Assembly (NCBI GenBank): GCA_020851615.1
Contig: JADZCL010000143.1
Location: 1 to 5,603, forward strand
Source: Rubrivivax sp.
GTDB taxonomy: Bacteria; Pseudomonadota; Gammaproteobacteria; Burkholderiales; Burkholderiaceae_C
DNA length: 5,603 nucleotides
Direction of reading: 5' to 3'
Positions 1 through 5,603 of this stretch are shown here, piece after piece. The position numbers and the translations under genes were made by a program. Every line of letters starts with the position of its first letter. Within the stretch, counting starts at the first letter, position 1. The notes beneath the pieces are model-generated. The model saw nothing but the letters and a program-made list of their open reading frames with translations. It searched no databases and was not told where the DNA came from.

Positions 1-1014
1 GGTGGCCGCGATAGCCGCAATGGCCGCGATGGGCGAGGAGATCGAGGCGAGCGCGCCGAGCGAACACGCGACGGCCGGGTCGAATCCCGCAACGGCCGGC
101 CGGGCACTGAAGGCCAGGCGCAGCCAGCCCGCACCGGCGACGACCGCAATCGCCGCCCGGGGCGCCCCGAGCGCACCGGCGGCCCGCGTGGCGAGGCCAC
201 CGCACCACCGGTGACCCACGAGATGCCCGTCACTGCGACCGCAGCGCCAGACGAGGGCGGCGAGCGTGAGAGCTCACGGCGCCGCCACCGGGGTGGCCGT
301 GACCGCACCCAGGCAGCCGCCGAGGCCCTGCTGCCGTCGCCGGCCCAGGCAAGCGACTCCGTCGACCAAGAAGGCAACAGCGCACCGAACCTGGACTCGC
401 CTGCGGGTGCTGCAGTGGCGGCAGTTGACGCCCAGGCCCAGGCGACCGGGCTTGCGGCCGGCCCCGCAGACCAGGCTGAGCGCGAGGGATCCTCGCGTCG
501 CCGGGGACGCGGCCGAGGCCGTGGGGGTGAACGCAAGCACGCCGATGCCAGCCAGGCCGACGAGGCCCACACCGACGCAGGTCAGGCTACGTCCGAGCTG
601 GAATCGCCGGCGGAGAGCGAGCCCGCCCCGCAGCCCGCCCTCGCACTGCAGCCGCCGTCTGCCGTCGATACCCGTGCACCCGCATTCGAGCCCGCGGGCA
701 CGCCCGCAGACGACACCACGGCCGAGGCTCCCGCCACGACAGCGGCAGCGCCCCTGGCCAGCGAACCCTACGAGCTGCCCCTGGCTGCCCTGCAGAACCT
801 GGCAGGCAGCGCCGGGCTGGAATGGGTGCACAGCGACGCCGACAAGATGCGCGCCGTGCGCCTGGCGCTGGCCAGCGAGGCGCCGCCGGTGCGCGTGCCG
901 CGCGAGCCCCGCCAGCCCGTCGTTGTCGACGACGGTCCGCTGGTGCTGGTCGAGACACGCAAGGATCTGGCGCAGATCGAGCTGCCCTTCGACAGCGCAG
1001 CCAGTCGGTCCTGA
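1..1014 (+). CDS. rne: Ribonuclease E, C-terminal tail (5' end outside window)
   Basis: The reading frame is open from base 1 to the TGA at 1012-1014 and gives the last 337 residues; the catalytic S1/RNase half would lie upstream of the window. Visible residues 1-102 are very rich in Arg, Gly, Asp and Asn (RGD/RNG/RGR runs). Residues 103-159 and 180-255 are Ala/Pro/Glu-rich and probably disordered, and 160-179 is a second basic RG-rich patch. Residues 257-331 form a more conserved block, with GLEWVHSD, a VPRE segment, GPLVLVETRKDL and a final LPFD. From memory, this ending is typical of Burkholderiales RNase E, the endonuclease that starts mRNA decay and processes rRNA and tRNA. In that family the non-catalytic tail binds RNA and degradosome partners. 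The basic patches fit RNA binding, but no partner site can be assigned. Another RG-rich RNA-binding protein, such as a DEAD-box helicase or RluB-like protein, is the main alternative; the C-terminal block argues against it. Confidence 0.72.
   Translation, partial: GGRDSRNGRDGRGDRGERAERTRDGRVESRNGRPGTEGQAQPARTGDDRNRRPGRPERTGGPRGEATAPPVTHEMPVTATAAPDEGGERESSRRRHRGGRDRTQAAAEALLPSPAQASDSVDQEGNSAPNLDSPAGAAVAAVDAQAQATGLAAGPADQAEREGSSRRRGRGRGRGGERKHADASQADEAHTDAGQATSELESPAESEPAPQPALALQPPSAVDTRAPAFEPAGTPADDTTAEAPATTAAAPLASEPYELPLAALQNLAGSAGLEWVHSDADKMRAVRLALASEAPPVRVPREPRQPVVVDDGPLVLVETRKDLAQIELPFDSAASRS
262..528 (+). repeat. Two-copy basic RG motif within the rne tail
   Basis: The motif ERE(G)SSRRR followed by an RG-rich stretch occurs twice in the same frame, at about 262-306 (residues 88-102) and 478-528 (residues 160-176), 72 residues apart. 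The first copy reads ERESSRRRHRGGRDR; the second has ESSRRR with a Gly inserted and then RGRGRGRGG. Codon use differs between the copies, so this is a protein-level repeat and not a recent DNA duplication. It probably marks two arginine-rich RNA-binding patches separated by an acidic/Ala-rich linker. Confidence 0.55.
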
Positions 1015-1092
1015 GCGGCCAGGCGATCGGGCAGGGCATCACGAACCGCAGCGACGGCATTCAAGCCGGCTGCGATCCTGCCGATGTCAAGT

Positions 1093-1112
1093 GCGGGGGC
1101 GCTGGCCCCCGC
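1093..1112 (+). promoter_or_regulatory. GC hairpin between rne and the HD-GYP-like gene
   Basis: GCGGGGGC (1093-1100) and GCCCCCGC (1105-1112) are perfect reverse complements, giving an 8-bp all-GC stem with the loop GCTG. It lies 78 bases after the rne stop and 9 bases before the ATG at 1122. The sequence that follows (TGCTTGCCC) has no T-run, so it is not a canonical intrinsic terminator. It could stall or end rne transcription with Rho, protect the rne mRNA 3' end, or hinder ribosome loading on the next gene. The inverted repeat is certain; the role is inferred. Confidence 0.45.
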
Positions 1113-1121
1113 TGCTTGCCC

Positions 1122-2294
1122 ATGCAAATCCTGCCGCTCGATCTCGTCCGCTTGCGACTGCAAATCGGCGTGCCCCTGCCCTTTGGCGTGCGCAGCGCCG
1201 ACAAGACGCTGTTGCTGGCCTGCGGCCAGGTCATCCACGACGACGCCCAGCTCGAGGAGTTGCTGAGCCGCGGCGCAGTGGTCGAGCTTGCCGAGCTCAA
1301 GGCCTTGTTCGGGCCCGACGATCCGTTGTTTGCCGTCCCGTCCGGGAGCCCGGATTCACCCCCCGAGAGTCTGCCGGCCGCGCAGTTGCCACGGCGTTGG
1401 TCCGAGTGCGCCACGCGTGTGGCCGCGGCACTCGCTCCCGATTTGCTGCAGCGGCAGGGCGCATTGGCACTGGCCACGCGCAACCTGGAACTGTTGATGG
1501 AGCGCAGCACGGGCCTGGCCCTGTCGCAGATCGTGCGCCAGGAGCGCAATGAGCAGGCCCACTACGGCGTCACGCACGCGATGAACGCAGCCATCGCCTG
1601 CCGGGCCGCTGCACAGACACTGGGCTGGTCGCAGCCGCAGCGTCAGCGCGCGCTGCAGGCCGCGCTGACGATGAACCTGTCCATCGTGGACCTGCAGGGA
1701 CGGCTGGCGCACCAGGTCTCGCCGCTCACGGCCAAGCAGCGCCAGCTCATCCAGGAGCATCCGCTGCGCAGCGCCGAGATGCTCGAGGCCGCCGGCATCG
1801 ACGACGCGCAATGGCTGGGCGCCGTGCGCGAGCATCATGAAAGCCCCGACGGCAAGGGCTACCCCACGGGGGCAACGGAGCTCGATGAACTGGGGCAGCT
1901 GCTGCGCTTTGCCGACATCTACACCGCACTCCTGAGCCGGCGCGCAACCCGCGCGGCCATGAGCGCACGCGACGCCGCCCGCGAGATCTACGAGCTCGCC
2001 GCGGGCAGCGCGCTGTGTCAGGCGTTGATCAAGAGTTTTGGCGTCTTCCCGCCTGGCAGCTTCGTGCGCCTGGCGTCCGACGAAGTGGGCGTGGTCACGG
2101 GCAACGGCACGCGGGCCTACCACCCGCGGGTGGCCGTGCTCACCCGCACCGATGGTCAGGCCCGCCGCATGCCCGCCTGGCGCGACACGGCGGCAGAGTC
2201 GCACCGCATCGTCGCCCTGCTGTCCGAAGCCGCCATGCCGATTCGCGTCGACTTCGCCGCGCTGGCCTGTGCGATCGACGGCGATCCCGGCTGA
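1122..2294 (+). CDS. Degenerate HD-GYP-like protein lacking the HD dyad
   Basis: 390 residues. No signal peptide or membrane segment is apparent, so it is probably cytoplasmic. Residues 1-70 form a small N-terminal region (IGVPLPFGV, then LLLACGQVI and LEELLSRGAVV) of the sort often found before HD-GYP domains. Residues about 130-300 align with the HD-GYP fold. H152, H213, H238-H239 and D265 sit at expected metal-ligand positions, and HHESPDGKGYP (238-248) keeps the GYP signature. The central HDxGK motif, however, reads M184-N185-L-S-I188. Residues 307-345 (FPPGSFVRL to AVLTRTDG) look like a small beta-rich C-terminal module. Intact HD-GYP proteins hydrolyse cyclic di-GMP; without the HD dyad this one is more likely a sensor, adaptor or pseudoenzyme. 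The ATG at 1122 is chosen because the only other nearby in-frame start is a TTG at 1116. No Shine-Dalgarno sequence is evident. The gene could be read from its own promoter or through from rne. Confidence 0.85.
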   Translation: MQILPLDLVRLRLQIGVPLPFGVRSADKTLLLACGQVIHDDAQLEELLSRGAVVELAELKALFGPDDPLFAVPSGSPDSPPESLPAAQLPRRWSECATRVAAALAPDLLQRQGALALATRNLELLMERSTGLALSQIVRQERNEQAHYGVTHAMNAAIACRAAAQTLGWSQPQRQRALQAALTMNLSIVDLQGRLAHQVSPLTAKQRQLIQEHPLRSAEMLEAAGIDDAQWLGAVREHHESPDGKGYPTGATELDELGQLLRFADIYTALLSRRATRAAMSARDAAREIYELAAGSALCQALIKSFGVFPPGSFVRLASDEVGVVTGNGTRAYHPRVAVLTRTDGQARRMPAWRDTAAESHRIVALLSEAAMPIRVDFAALACAIDGDPG

Positions 2295-2313
2295 CCCGCG
2301 CCTGGCGCGTCAG
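2291..2313. terminator. Hairpin between convergent genes (terminator-like)
   Basis: CGCGC (2297-2301) pairs with GCGCG (2305-2309) around a CTG loop. Beyond a CC bulge, CTGA (2291-2294) pairs with TCAG (2310-2313). The stem covers the 15-base gap between the HD-GYP-like gene and acpS and includes both stop codons, so a similar hairpin can form in both transcripts. Neither side has a T-run, so efficient intrinsic termination is doubtful; it may act with Rho or block 3' exonucleases. The pairing is visible in the sequence, the function is inferred. Confidence 0.35.
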
Positions 2314-2717
2314 CGCGGCACCGGATCGGGGCCCTCGACGACGACGAACGAGACGGCGTAGTCCGTCTCGTCGCTGACGCTGACATGGGCATGCCAGCCG
2401 CGCGCCGCAAACCACTCGGCCAGCGCACCGTTCAGGCGCAGGAAGGGCTTGCCGCTGGCCTCGTTCAGGATCTCGCAGCCGCGCCAGGTCATGGGTGTGC
2501 GGATGCCCAGGCCGATCGCCTTCGAGAATGCCTCCTTGGCCGAGAAGCGCGTGGCCAGGTAGGCCAGCCCGCGCACCTGGGACCGCGCACGGCGGGCGCG
2601 AAAGACCTCCAGCTCGCGTTCGCCAAGCACCCGCTCGGCAAAGCGCTCGCCGCGGCGCGCCAGCGTCGCGCGCATGCGGCGCAGGTCACACACGTCGGTG
2701 CCGATGCCGACGATCAC
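2310..2717 (-). CDS. acpS: Holo-[acyl-carrier-protein] synthase
   Basis: 135 residues, close to the usual 120-130 for this family. AcpS moves the 4'-phosphopantetheine arm from coenzyme A to a serine of apo-acyl carrier protein, which makes fatty acid synthesis possible; the family is cytoplasmic, trimeric and Mg-dependent. Visible signatures are [14 protein letters not shown] at the N-terminus with the metal-binding Asp (D8), then [16 protein letters not shown] (57-72) with the catalytic E62 and K66, and the C-terminal strand [18 protein letters not shown] (111-128). The last motif has Asp where many homologues have His after SxS. The start is a GTG at 2717, directly before IVGIGTD. A GGAG Shine-Dalgarno lies 6 bases upstream, and the GTG overlaps the pdxJ stop as GTGA, so translation is probably coupled. 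The frame stays open much further upstream, but that part is out of frame with pdxJ and has no family similarity. Confidence 0.95.
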   Translation of the reverse strand: MIVGIGTDVCDLRRMRATLARRGERFAERVLGERELEVFRARRARSQVRGLAYLATRFSAKEAFSKAIGLGIRTPMTWRGCEILNEASGKPFLRLNGALAEWFAARGWHAHVSVSDETDYAVSFVVVEGPDPVPR

Positions 2718-3517
2718 CCCGCACTCCGCCCCGCATCGTGCACGCAGCGCAGGTAGGCATGCACCGTCTCGACCATGCCGAATTCGAGCGCATCGGCCAC
2801 CAGCGCGTGGCCGATCGAGACCTCGAGCACGCCGGGCACGGCACGCAGGAAGTCGGCAAGGTTGCCGCGGTTGAGGTCGTGGCCGGCGTTCACACCCAGG
2901 CCCGCAGCCTGCGCCGCCTGTGCCGCTGCGCCAAAGCGCGCCAGCTCGGCCGCCTGGCCGGGCGTGCCGTGTGCGGCCGCATAGGGTTCGGTGTAGAGCT
3001 CGACGCGGTCGGCACCGATCGCGCGCGCCTGGGCCATCGCTTGCGGCTGCGCGTCCATGAACAGGCTCACCCGCACGCCCAGCGCGCGGCACTCCTCGAT
3101 CACGGGGCGCAGCCGTGCGCCGTCGCGGTCGAGGTCCCAGCCATGGTCGGACGTGAACTGGCCTTCCCCGTCGGGCACGAAAGTGACCTGCTGCGGCCGC
3201 ACGCTGCGCACGAACGGCAGCAGGTTGTGAAAGGGGTTGCCCTCGATGTTGAACTCGGCCTGGGGCCACTCGTGCAGCAAGGCAGCCAGCTCGTGCACGT
3301 CGTGAGCGCGGATGTGGCGCTCATCAGGGCGTGGGTGCACGGTGATGCCGTCCGCACCAGCCTGCAGGGCGAGCGTGGCCGCACGCAGTACGCTCGGGAC
3401 GCCCAGGTGGCGACTGTTGCGCAGCAGCGCGATCTTGTTGACGTTGACCGACAGCGCCGTCGCGCCACCGTGGCGGCGGCCGCCTGAGCCGGCCTCGTCA
3501 AGCATCAGTGGATTCAT
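2714..3517 (-). CDS. pdxJ: Pyridoxine 5'-phosphate synthase
   Basis: 267 residues; usual length is about 240-260. PdxJ closes the pyridine ring of vitamin B6 in the DXP-dependent pathway, joining 1-deoxy-D-xylulose 5-phosphate to 3-amino-2-oxopropyl phosphate (from PdxA) to give pyridoxine 5'-phosphate. The TIM-barrel signatures are present: [15 protein letters not shown] (22-36), [16 protein letters not shown] (54-69), FNIEGNP (89-95), [19 protein letters not shown] (111-129), VSLFMDA (150-156), [10 protein letters not shown] (207-216) and VSIGHALV (233-240). Aligned by eye with the E. coli enzyme, R36, H61, R63, E92 and H213 match the known active-site residues. The HPRPDERHI form differs from E. 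coli HLREDRRHI and resembles a subtype I recall from Bacteroidetes and xanthomonads. The ATG at 3517 gives a Gly-rich leader of about 20 residues and a 20-base overlap with recO; the ATG at 3505 gives an 8-base overlap. Neither has a clear ribosome-binding site, so the exact start is uncertain. Confidence 0.95.
   Translation of the reverse strand: MNPLMLDEAGSGGRRHGGATALSVNVNKIALLRNSRHLGVPSVLRAATLALQAGADGITVHPRPDERHIRAHDVHELAALLHEWPQAEFNIEGNPFHNLLPFVRSVRPQQVTFVPDGEGQFTSDHGWDLDRDGARLRPVIEECRALGVRVSLFMDAQPQAMAQARAIGADRVELYTEPYAAAHGTPGQAAELARFGAAAQAAQAAGLGVNAGHDLNRGNLADFLRAVPGVLEVSIGHALVADALEFGMVETVHAYLRCVHDAGRSAG
2724..2727 (-). promoter_or_regulatory. Shine-Dalgarno for acpS inside the pdxJ end
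   Basis: On the minus strand GGAG lies 6 bases before the GTG at 2717, inside the last codons of pdxJ. It is the clearest ribosome-binding site in the cluster and supports the GTG as the true acpS start. Confidence 0.65.
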
Positions 3518-4304
3518 GGGCGGGTGGGTGCTGTTGGCCGAGTCGATGCAGCTCGACCATCAGCCGGCGGGTGCGCAGCCGTGAGGAGCCTAGATGATAG
3601 TGAAGCATCTCCCGCAGCGGTGCGCGCAGTGCCGCGCGCACCGGGGCCACGGCAGCCCGCAGCGCCGCGCCGTCCGCAGCGGCAAGCGCCTGCTCGATGG
3701 CGACGAGATCGGCGCCCGGCAGCGCAGCCCTGGCACCCTCAGCCGGGACCACTCCGGCCTCGGCATGCAGCGTATAGGGCTGCAGGCCCTGCAGCGGACG
3801 CAGCGTGAGCGTGACCTGATCCAGCGCCGGCAACACGCCCATGGCGCGCAGGAGCGCGAGTTCGAAGCTGCGCAGCGTGAGCTGCACCCCGTCCTCGTCG
3901 TCCGCCTGCAGCGCCGCCACGGCCTGGGCGTAGGCGTCGAACAGGGCTTCGTGCGGATCCTGCCGCGCCAGCAACTGGAGCAGCAGCTCGTTGAGGTAGA
4001 AGCCCGCCAGCAGCGCAGCACCGCCGGGCATGGGCGGGCCATGGGCCCGCTCGGCGCTGCGCAGCAGGTGGACTTCGGCGGCTTCGTCCTGCGGCGTACG
4101 CCCGAGCTGCACCAACAGGCGCTGGAACGGCACGAGCACCGGGCGCAGCTGCGAATACGGTCGCTTGGCGCCCTTGGCCGCCACGGCCAGCCGTCCGCGT
4201 TCGCGCGTGAAGAGTTCGACGATGAGGCTGGTCTCGCTCCAGTCCCAGTGGTGCAGGACGAAGGCCTGCAGCGGTGCGACGGCCACGCGGCGCGGCGCAG
4301 TCAC
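3498..4304 (-). CDS. recO: DNA repair protein RecO
   Basis: 268 residues; E. coli RecO has about 240. RecO works with RecR in the RecF pathway, loading RecA on SSB-coated single-stranded DNA at gaps, and also anneals DNA. The N-terminal OB-fold is recognisable as AFVLHHWDWSETSLIVELFTRERG, split here at residues 14-37, followed by LAVAAKGAKRPYSQLRPVLVPF (39-60). The helical C-terminal domain has LLAGFYLNELLLQLLARQDPH (98-118), LRSFELALLRAMGVLPALD (144-162) and a closing REMLHYHLGSSRLRTRRLMVEL (231-252). There is no cysteine at all, so the four-Cys zinc site known from some RecO proteins is absent. The start is set at the GTG 4304, which lies 7 bases after the era stop and gives a normal N-terminus. 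Extension to an in-frame ATG at 4400 would run 89 bases into era and add residues unlike RecO. A GTG at 4286 is possible. No strong Shine-Dalgarno is seen, so coupling to era translation is likely. Confidence 0.92.
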   Translation of the reverse strand: MTAPRRVAVAPLQAFVLHHWDWSETSLIVELFTRERGRLAVAAKGAKRPYSQLRPVLVPFQRLLVQLGRTPQDEAAEVHLLRSAERAHGPPMPGGAALLAGFYLNELLLQLLARQDPHEALFDAYAQAVAALQADDEDGVQLTLRSFELALLRAMGVLPALDQVTLTLRPLQGLQPYTLHAEAGVVPAEGARAALPGADLVAIEQALAAADGAALRAAVAPVRAALRAPLREMLHYHLGSSRLRTRRLMVELHRLGQQHPPAHESTDA

Positions 4305-4311
4305 CGGCCGC

Positions 4312-5283
4312 TCACTCGTATCCGTAGCTGCGCAGATGGGCCTCGTCGTCGGCCCAGCCCGAGCGCACCTTGACCCACAGCTCGAGGAAGACGCGCGCAC
4401 CCAGCAGCCGCTCGAGCTCCATGCGTGCCTCGCTGCCGATGCGCTTGAGGCGCTCGCCGCCTTCGCCGATCACCATGCCCTTGTGCGCCTCACGCTCGAC
4501 GACGATGGTGGCGGCAATGCGGCGCAGGCCAGGCGGCGGCTTGCGGCCGTCTTCGCGTGCCGGGGTTGGCGTCTGCGTGGCGTCGCCTTCGGGGTCTTCC
4601 TCCTCGAACTTGTCGATGACAACGGTGGCGCCGTAGGGCAACTCATCACCGGTGAGCCGGAACAGCTTCTCGCGCACGATCTCGCCGGCGAGGAAGCGCT
4701 CGCTGCGGTCGGTCAGCATGTCGGCGTCGTAGAGCCACTCCTGTTCGGGCAGGTGGCGCTCGAGGATGCCAAGCAGGCGCTGCACATCGGCGGCGCGGCG
4801 CGCCGAGATCGGCACGTACTCGGTGAACGGATGGCGCTGCTGCATGTCCTTGAGCCAGGGCAGCAGATCGGCACGCCGCTTCACCGTGTCGAGCTTGTTG
4901 GCCAGCAGGATCACCGGCTTGCCCGGTGGCAGCAGGTTGAGCACCTTGGCGTCGTCGAGGCCGAAGCGGCGCGCTTCGACGACGAAGATCACGACGTCGA
5001 CGTCGGCCAGGACCGCCTGCACGGTGCGGTTGAGGCTGCGGTGCAGCGTCGTGCCGTGCGCCGTCTGGAAGCCGGGCGTGTCGACGAAGACGAACTGCGC
5101 CGCCCCCTCGGTGCGCACGCCGGTGATGCGGTGGCGCGTGGTCTGCGCCTTGCGTGATGTGATGCTGATCTTCTGCCCGACGAGGGCGTTGAGCAGGGTC
5201 GACTTGCCCACATTGGGGCGGCCGACGATGGCGATGAGGCCGCAGCGTCGGGTCGCATCCGGGGGCGACGTGGTCGCTGTCAT
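4312..5283 (-). CDS. era: GTPase Era
   Basis: 323 residues, longer than the usual ~300. Era is an essential GTPase that binds the 3' end of 16S rRNA and assists maturation of the 30S subunit. The GTPase motifs are in order: G1 GRPNVGKST (21-29), G2 around T49 in [10 protein letters not shown]3 DTPG (68-71), G4 NKLD (129-132) and G5 ISA (159-161). The C-terminal KH domain has [20 protein letters not shown] (262-281), with its GxxG loop, and ends in the family motif [10 protein letters not shown] (301-310). The extra length is mainly a Glu/Asp/Pro/Thr-rich segment at about residues 227-256, between strands of the KH domain, where E. coli Era has a loop of about a dozen residues. The ATG at 5283 lies 18 bases after the rnc stop. 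There is no strong ribosome-binding site, only a weak purine stretch. The rnc-era pair is a widely conserved operon core and links two rRNA-maturation factors. Confidence 0.97.
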   Translation of the reverse strand: MTATTSPPDATRRCGLIAIVGRPNVGKSTLLNALVGQKISITSRKAQTTRHRITGVRTEGAAQFVFVDTPGFQTAHGTTLHRSLNRTVQAVLADVDVVIFVVEARRFGLDDAKVLNLLPPGKPVILLANKLDTVKRRADLLPWLKDMQQRHPFTEYVPISARRAADVQRLLGILERHLPEQEWLYDADMLTDRSERFLAGEIVREKLFRLTGDELPYGATVVIDKFEEEDPEGDATQTPTPAREDGRKPPPGLRRIAATIVVEREAHKGMVIGEGGERLKRIGSEARMELERLLGARVFLELWVKVRSGWADDEAHLRSYGYE

Positions 5284-5301
5284 GTGCGGCTCAGGCGCGG
5301 C

Positions 5302-5603
5302 TCATGCCTGCAGAGGGCCGTCGGGGCGATCACTGCGGCAGAGTGCATCGAGCATGCGCCCGGCGGCTTCCTGTTCGGCCACGCGGCGCGAGCGACCGTG
5401 GCCGCGCTCGGCCAGGCCCAGCGCCTGGACCGCGCATTCGACCTCGAAGGTCTGTTCGTGCGCCTGCCCGCGCGTCGCGACGATGCGATAGGCAGGCACC
5501 GCGATGCGGCGCGCCTGCAGCCATTCCTGCAGCTCGGTCTTGGCGTCCTTGCGCCAGCTCTGCGCCTGGCTGCTGCCGATCAACTCGCCCAGCAGCCGCT
5601 GTA
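5302..5603 (-). CDS. rnc: Ribonuclease III, C-terminal part (5' end outside window)
   Basis: The frame enters at the right edge and ends with TGA at 5304-5302, giving 99 complete residues. It starts inside the linker after the nuclease domain (QRLLGELIGSSQAQS) and then shows the double-stranded RNA-binding domain: KDAKTELQEWLQ (helix 1), a beta region with GQAHEQTFEVEC, and SRRVAEQEAAGRMLDAL (helix 2, whose basic N-terminus contacts RNA). A short tail follows the domain. RNase III cuts double-stranded RNA, including the 30S rRNA precursor. The catalytic domain with its acidic residues is outside the window, so activity cannot be judged. The position directly upstream of era fixes the identity. 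The frame continues without a stop through the window edge, and a TTG at 5583 is internal, not a start. Confidence 0.95.
   Translation of the reverse strand, partial: QRLLGELIGSSQAQSWRKDAKTELQEWLQARRIAVPAYRIVATRGQAHEQTFEVECAVQALGLAERGHGRSRRVAEQEAAGRMLDALCRSDRPDGPLQA

Larger units (their letters stand above)
2310..5603 (-). other. rnc-era-recO-pdxJ-acpS operon
   Basis: Five minus-strand genes follow each other with spacings of 18 bases (rnc to era), 7 bases (era to recO), a 20- or 8-base overlap (recO to pdxJ) and a 4-base GTGA overlap (pdxJ to acpS). No gap is large enough for a promoter plus leader. This supports one transcript that begins upstream of the window, where lepA-lepB usually lie in related genomes. 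GTG starts at recO and acpS and mostly weak ribosome-binding sites suggest dependence on coupled translation from the gene before. Confidence 0.8.

Noticed and set aside
274..831. Minus-strand open frame inside the rne tail
   Set aside because: It is Gly/Arg/Cys-rich low-complexity sequence produced by the GC-rich tail; no motif or start signal supports it.
1025..1084. Imperfect inverted repeat ATCGGGCAGG / CCTGCCGAT in the rne downstream gap
   Set aside because: It has a one-base bulge and a loop of about 40 bases in GC-rich DNA; too weak to call a structure or binding site.
822..1121. Upstream extension of the HD-GYP-like frame into rne
   Set aside because: The frame is open, but the extension overlaps the conserved rne end by 193 bases and looks like low-complexity shadow sequence; the ATG at 1122 starts the recognisable protein.
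1015..1121. Possible promoter for the HD-GYP-like gene
   Set aside because: No convincing -35/-10 pair with correct spacing was found; a few weak partial matches are expected by chance.
266..1552. Long plus-strand open frame overlapping rne and the HD-GYP-like gene
   Set aside because: It spans two better-supported genes in another frame. Its translation is Arg/Pro/Ser/Trp/Cys-rich low-complexity sequence, as expected from GC-rich shadow frames.
2495..3487. 330-codon plus-strand open frame antisense to acpS and pdxJ
   Set aside because: Both minus-strand genes have clear family motifs, and this frame has none.
3594..4373. 259-codon plus-strand open frame antisense to recO
   Set aside because: It is rich in Gln, Arg and His with no recognisable motif, and mirrors recO codons; a shadow frame.
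4305..4400. ATG-initiated extension of recO at 4400
   Set aside because: It would overlap the conserved Era C-terminus by 89 bases and adds Ser/Cys/Arg-rich residues unlike RecO.
4030..5157. 375-codon plus-strand open frame antisense to recO and era
   Set aside because: It lies opposite strongly supported era and recO, with no domain or ribosome-binding signal. Long antisense frames are common in high-GC coding DNA.

Overview
This is GC-rich chromosomal DNA (roughly 70% GC by eye, not counted) from a proteobacterium. Gene order and protein style suggest a betaproteobacterium of the order Burkholderiales, probably close to Comamonadaceae. The evidence is the rnc-era-recO-pdxJ-acpS order, the C-terminal end of what looks like a Burkholderiales-type RNase E, and an HD-GYP-like protein of a kind I associate with this group. 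This taxonomic reading rests on remembered family patterns, not on a search.

Layout: two plus-strand genes on the left face five minus-strand genes on the right. Positions 1-1014 are the 3' end of a gene read as rne (ribonuclease E): an Arg/Gly-rich, disordered RNA-binding tail and a conserved C-terminal block. A 107-base gap with a strong GC hairpin (1093-1112) follows. Positions 1122-2294 encode a 390-residue HD-GYP-like protein whose HD metal dyad is replaced by Met-Asn. A 15-base gap containing a second hairpin separates it from the convergent minus-strand cluster.

The minus-strand cluster reads right to left: rnc (RNase III, only its C-terminal part is in the window), era (ribosome-assembly GTPase), recO (recombination mediator), pdxJ (vitamin B6 synthesis) and acpS (acyl carrier protein activation). 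The genes are 18 and 7 bases apart, then overlap by 20 (or 8) and 4 bases, so they almost certainly form one operon with translational coupling. recO and acpS start with GTG. The cluster joins RNA processing and ribosome maturation (rnc, era) to DNA repair, cofactor synthesis and lipid synthesis, a housekeeping grouping conserved in many proteobacteria.

I see no mobile element, CRISPR array, tRNA or rRNA gene, and no sign of an undescribed system. The most interesting items are the degenerate HD-GYP protein, the hairpin just before its start codon, the hairpin that pairs the two convergent stop codons, and a proline- and charge-rich insertion in the KH domain of Era.
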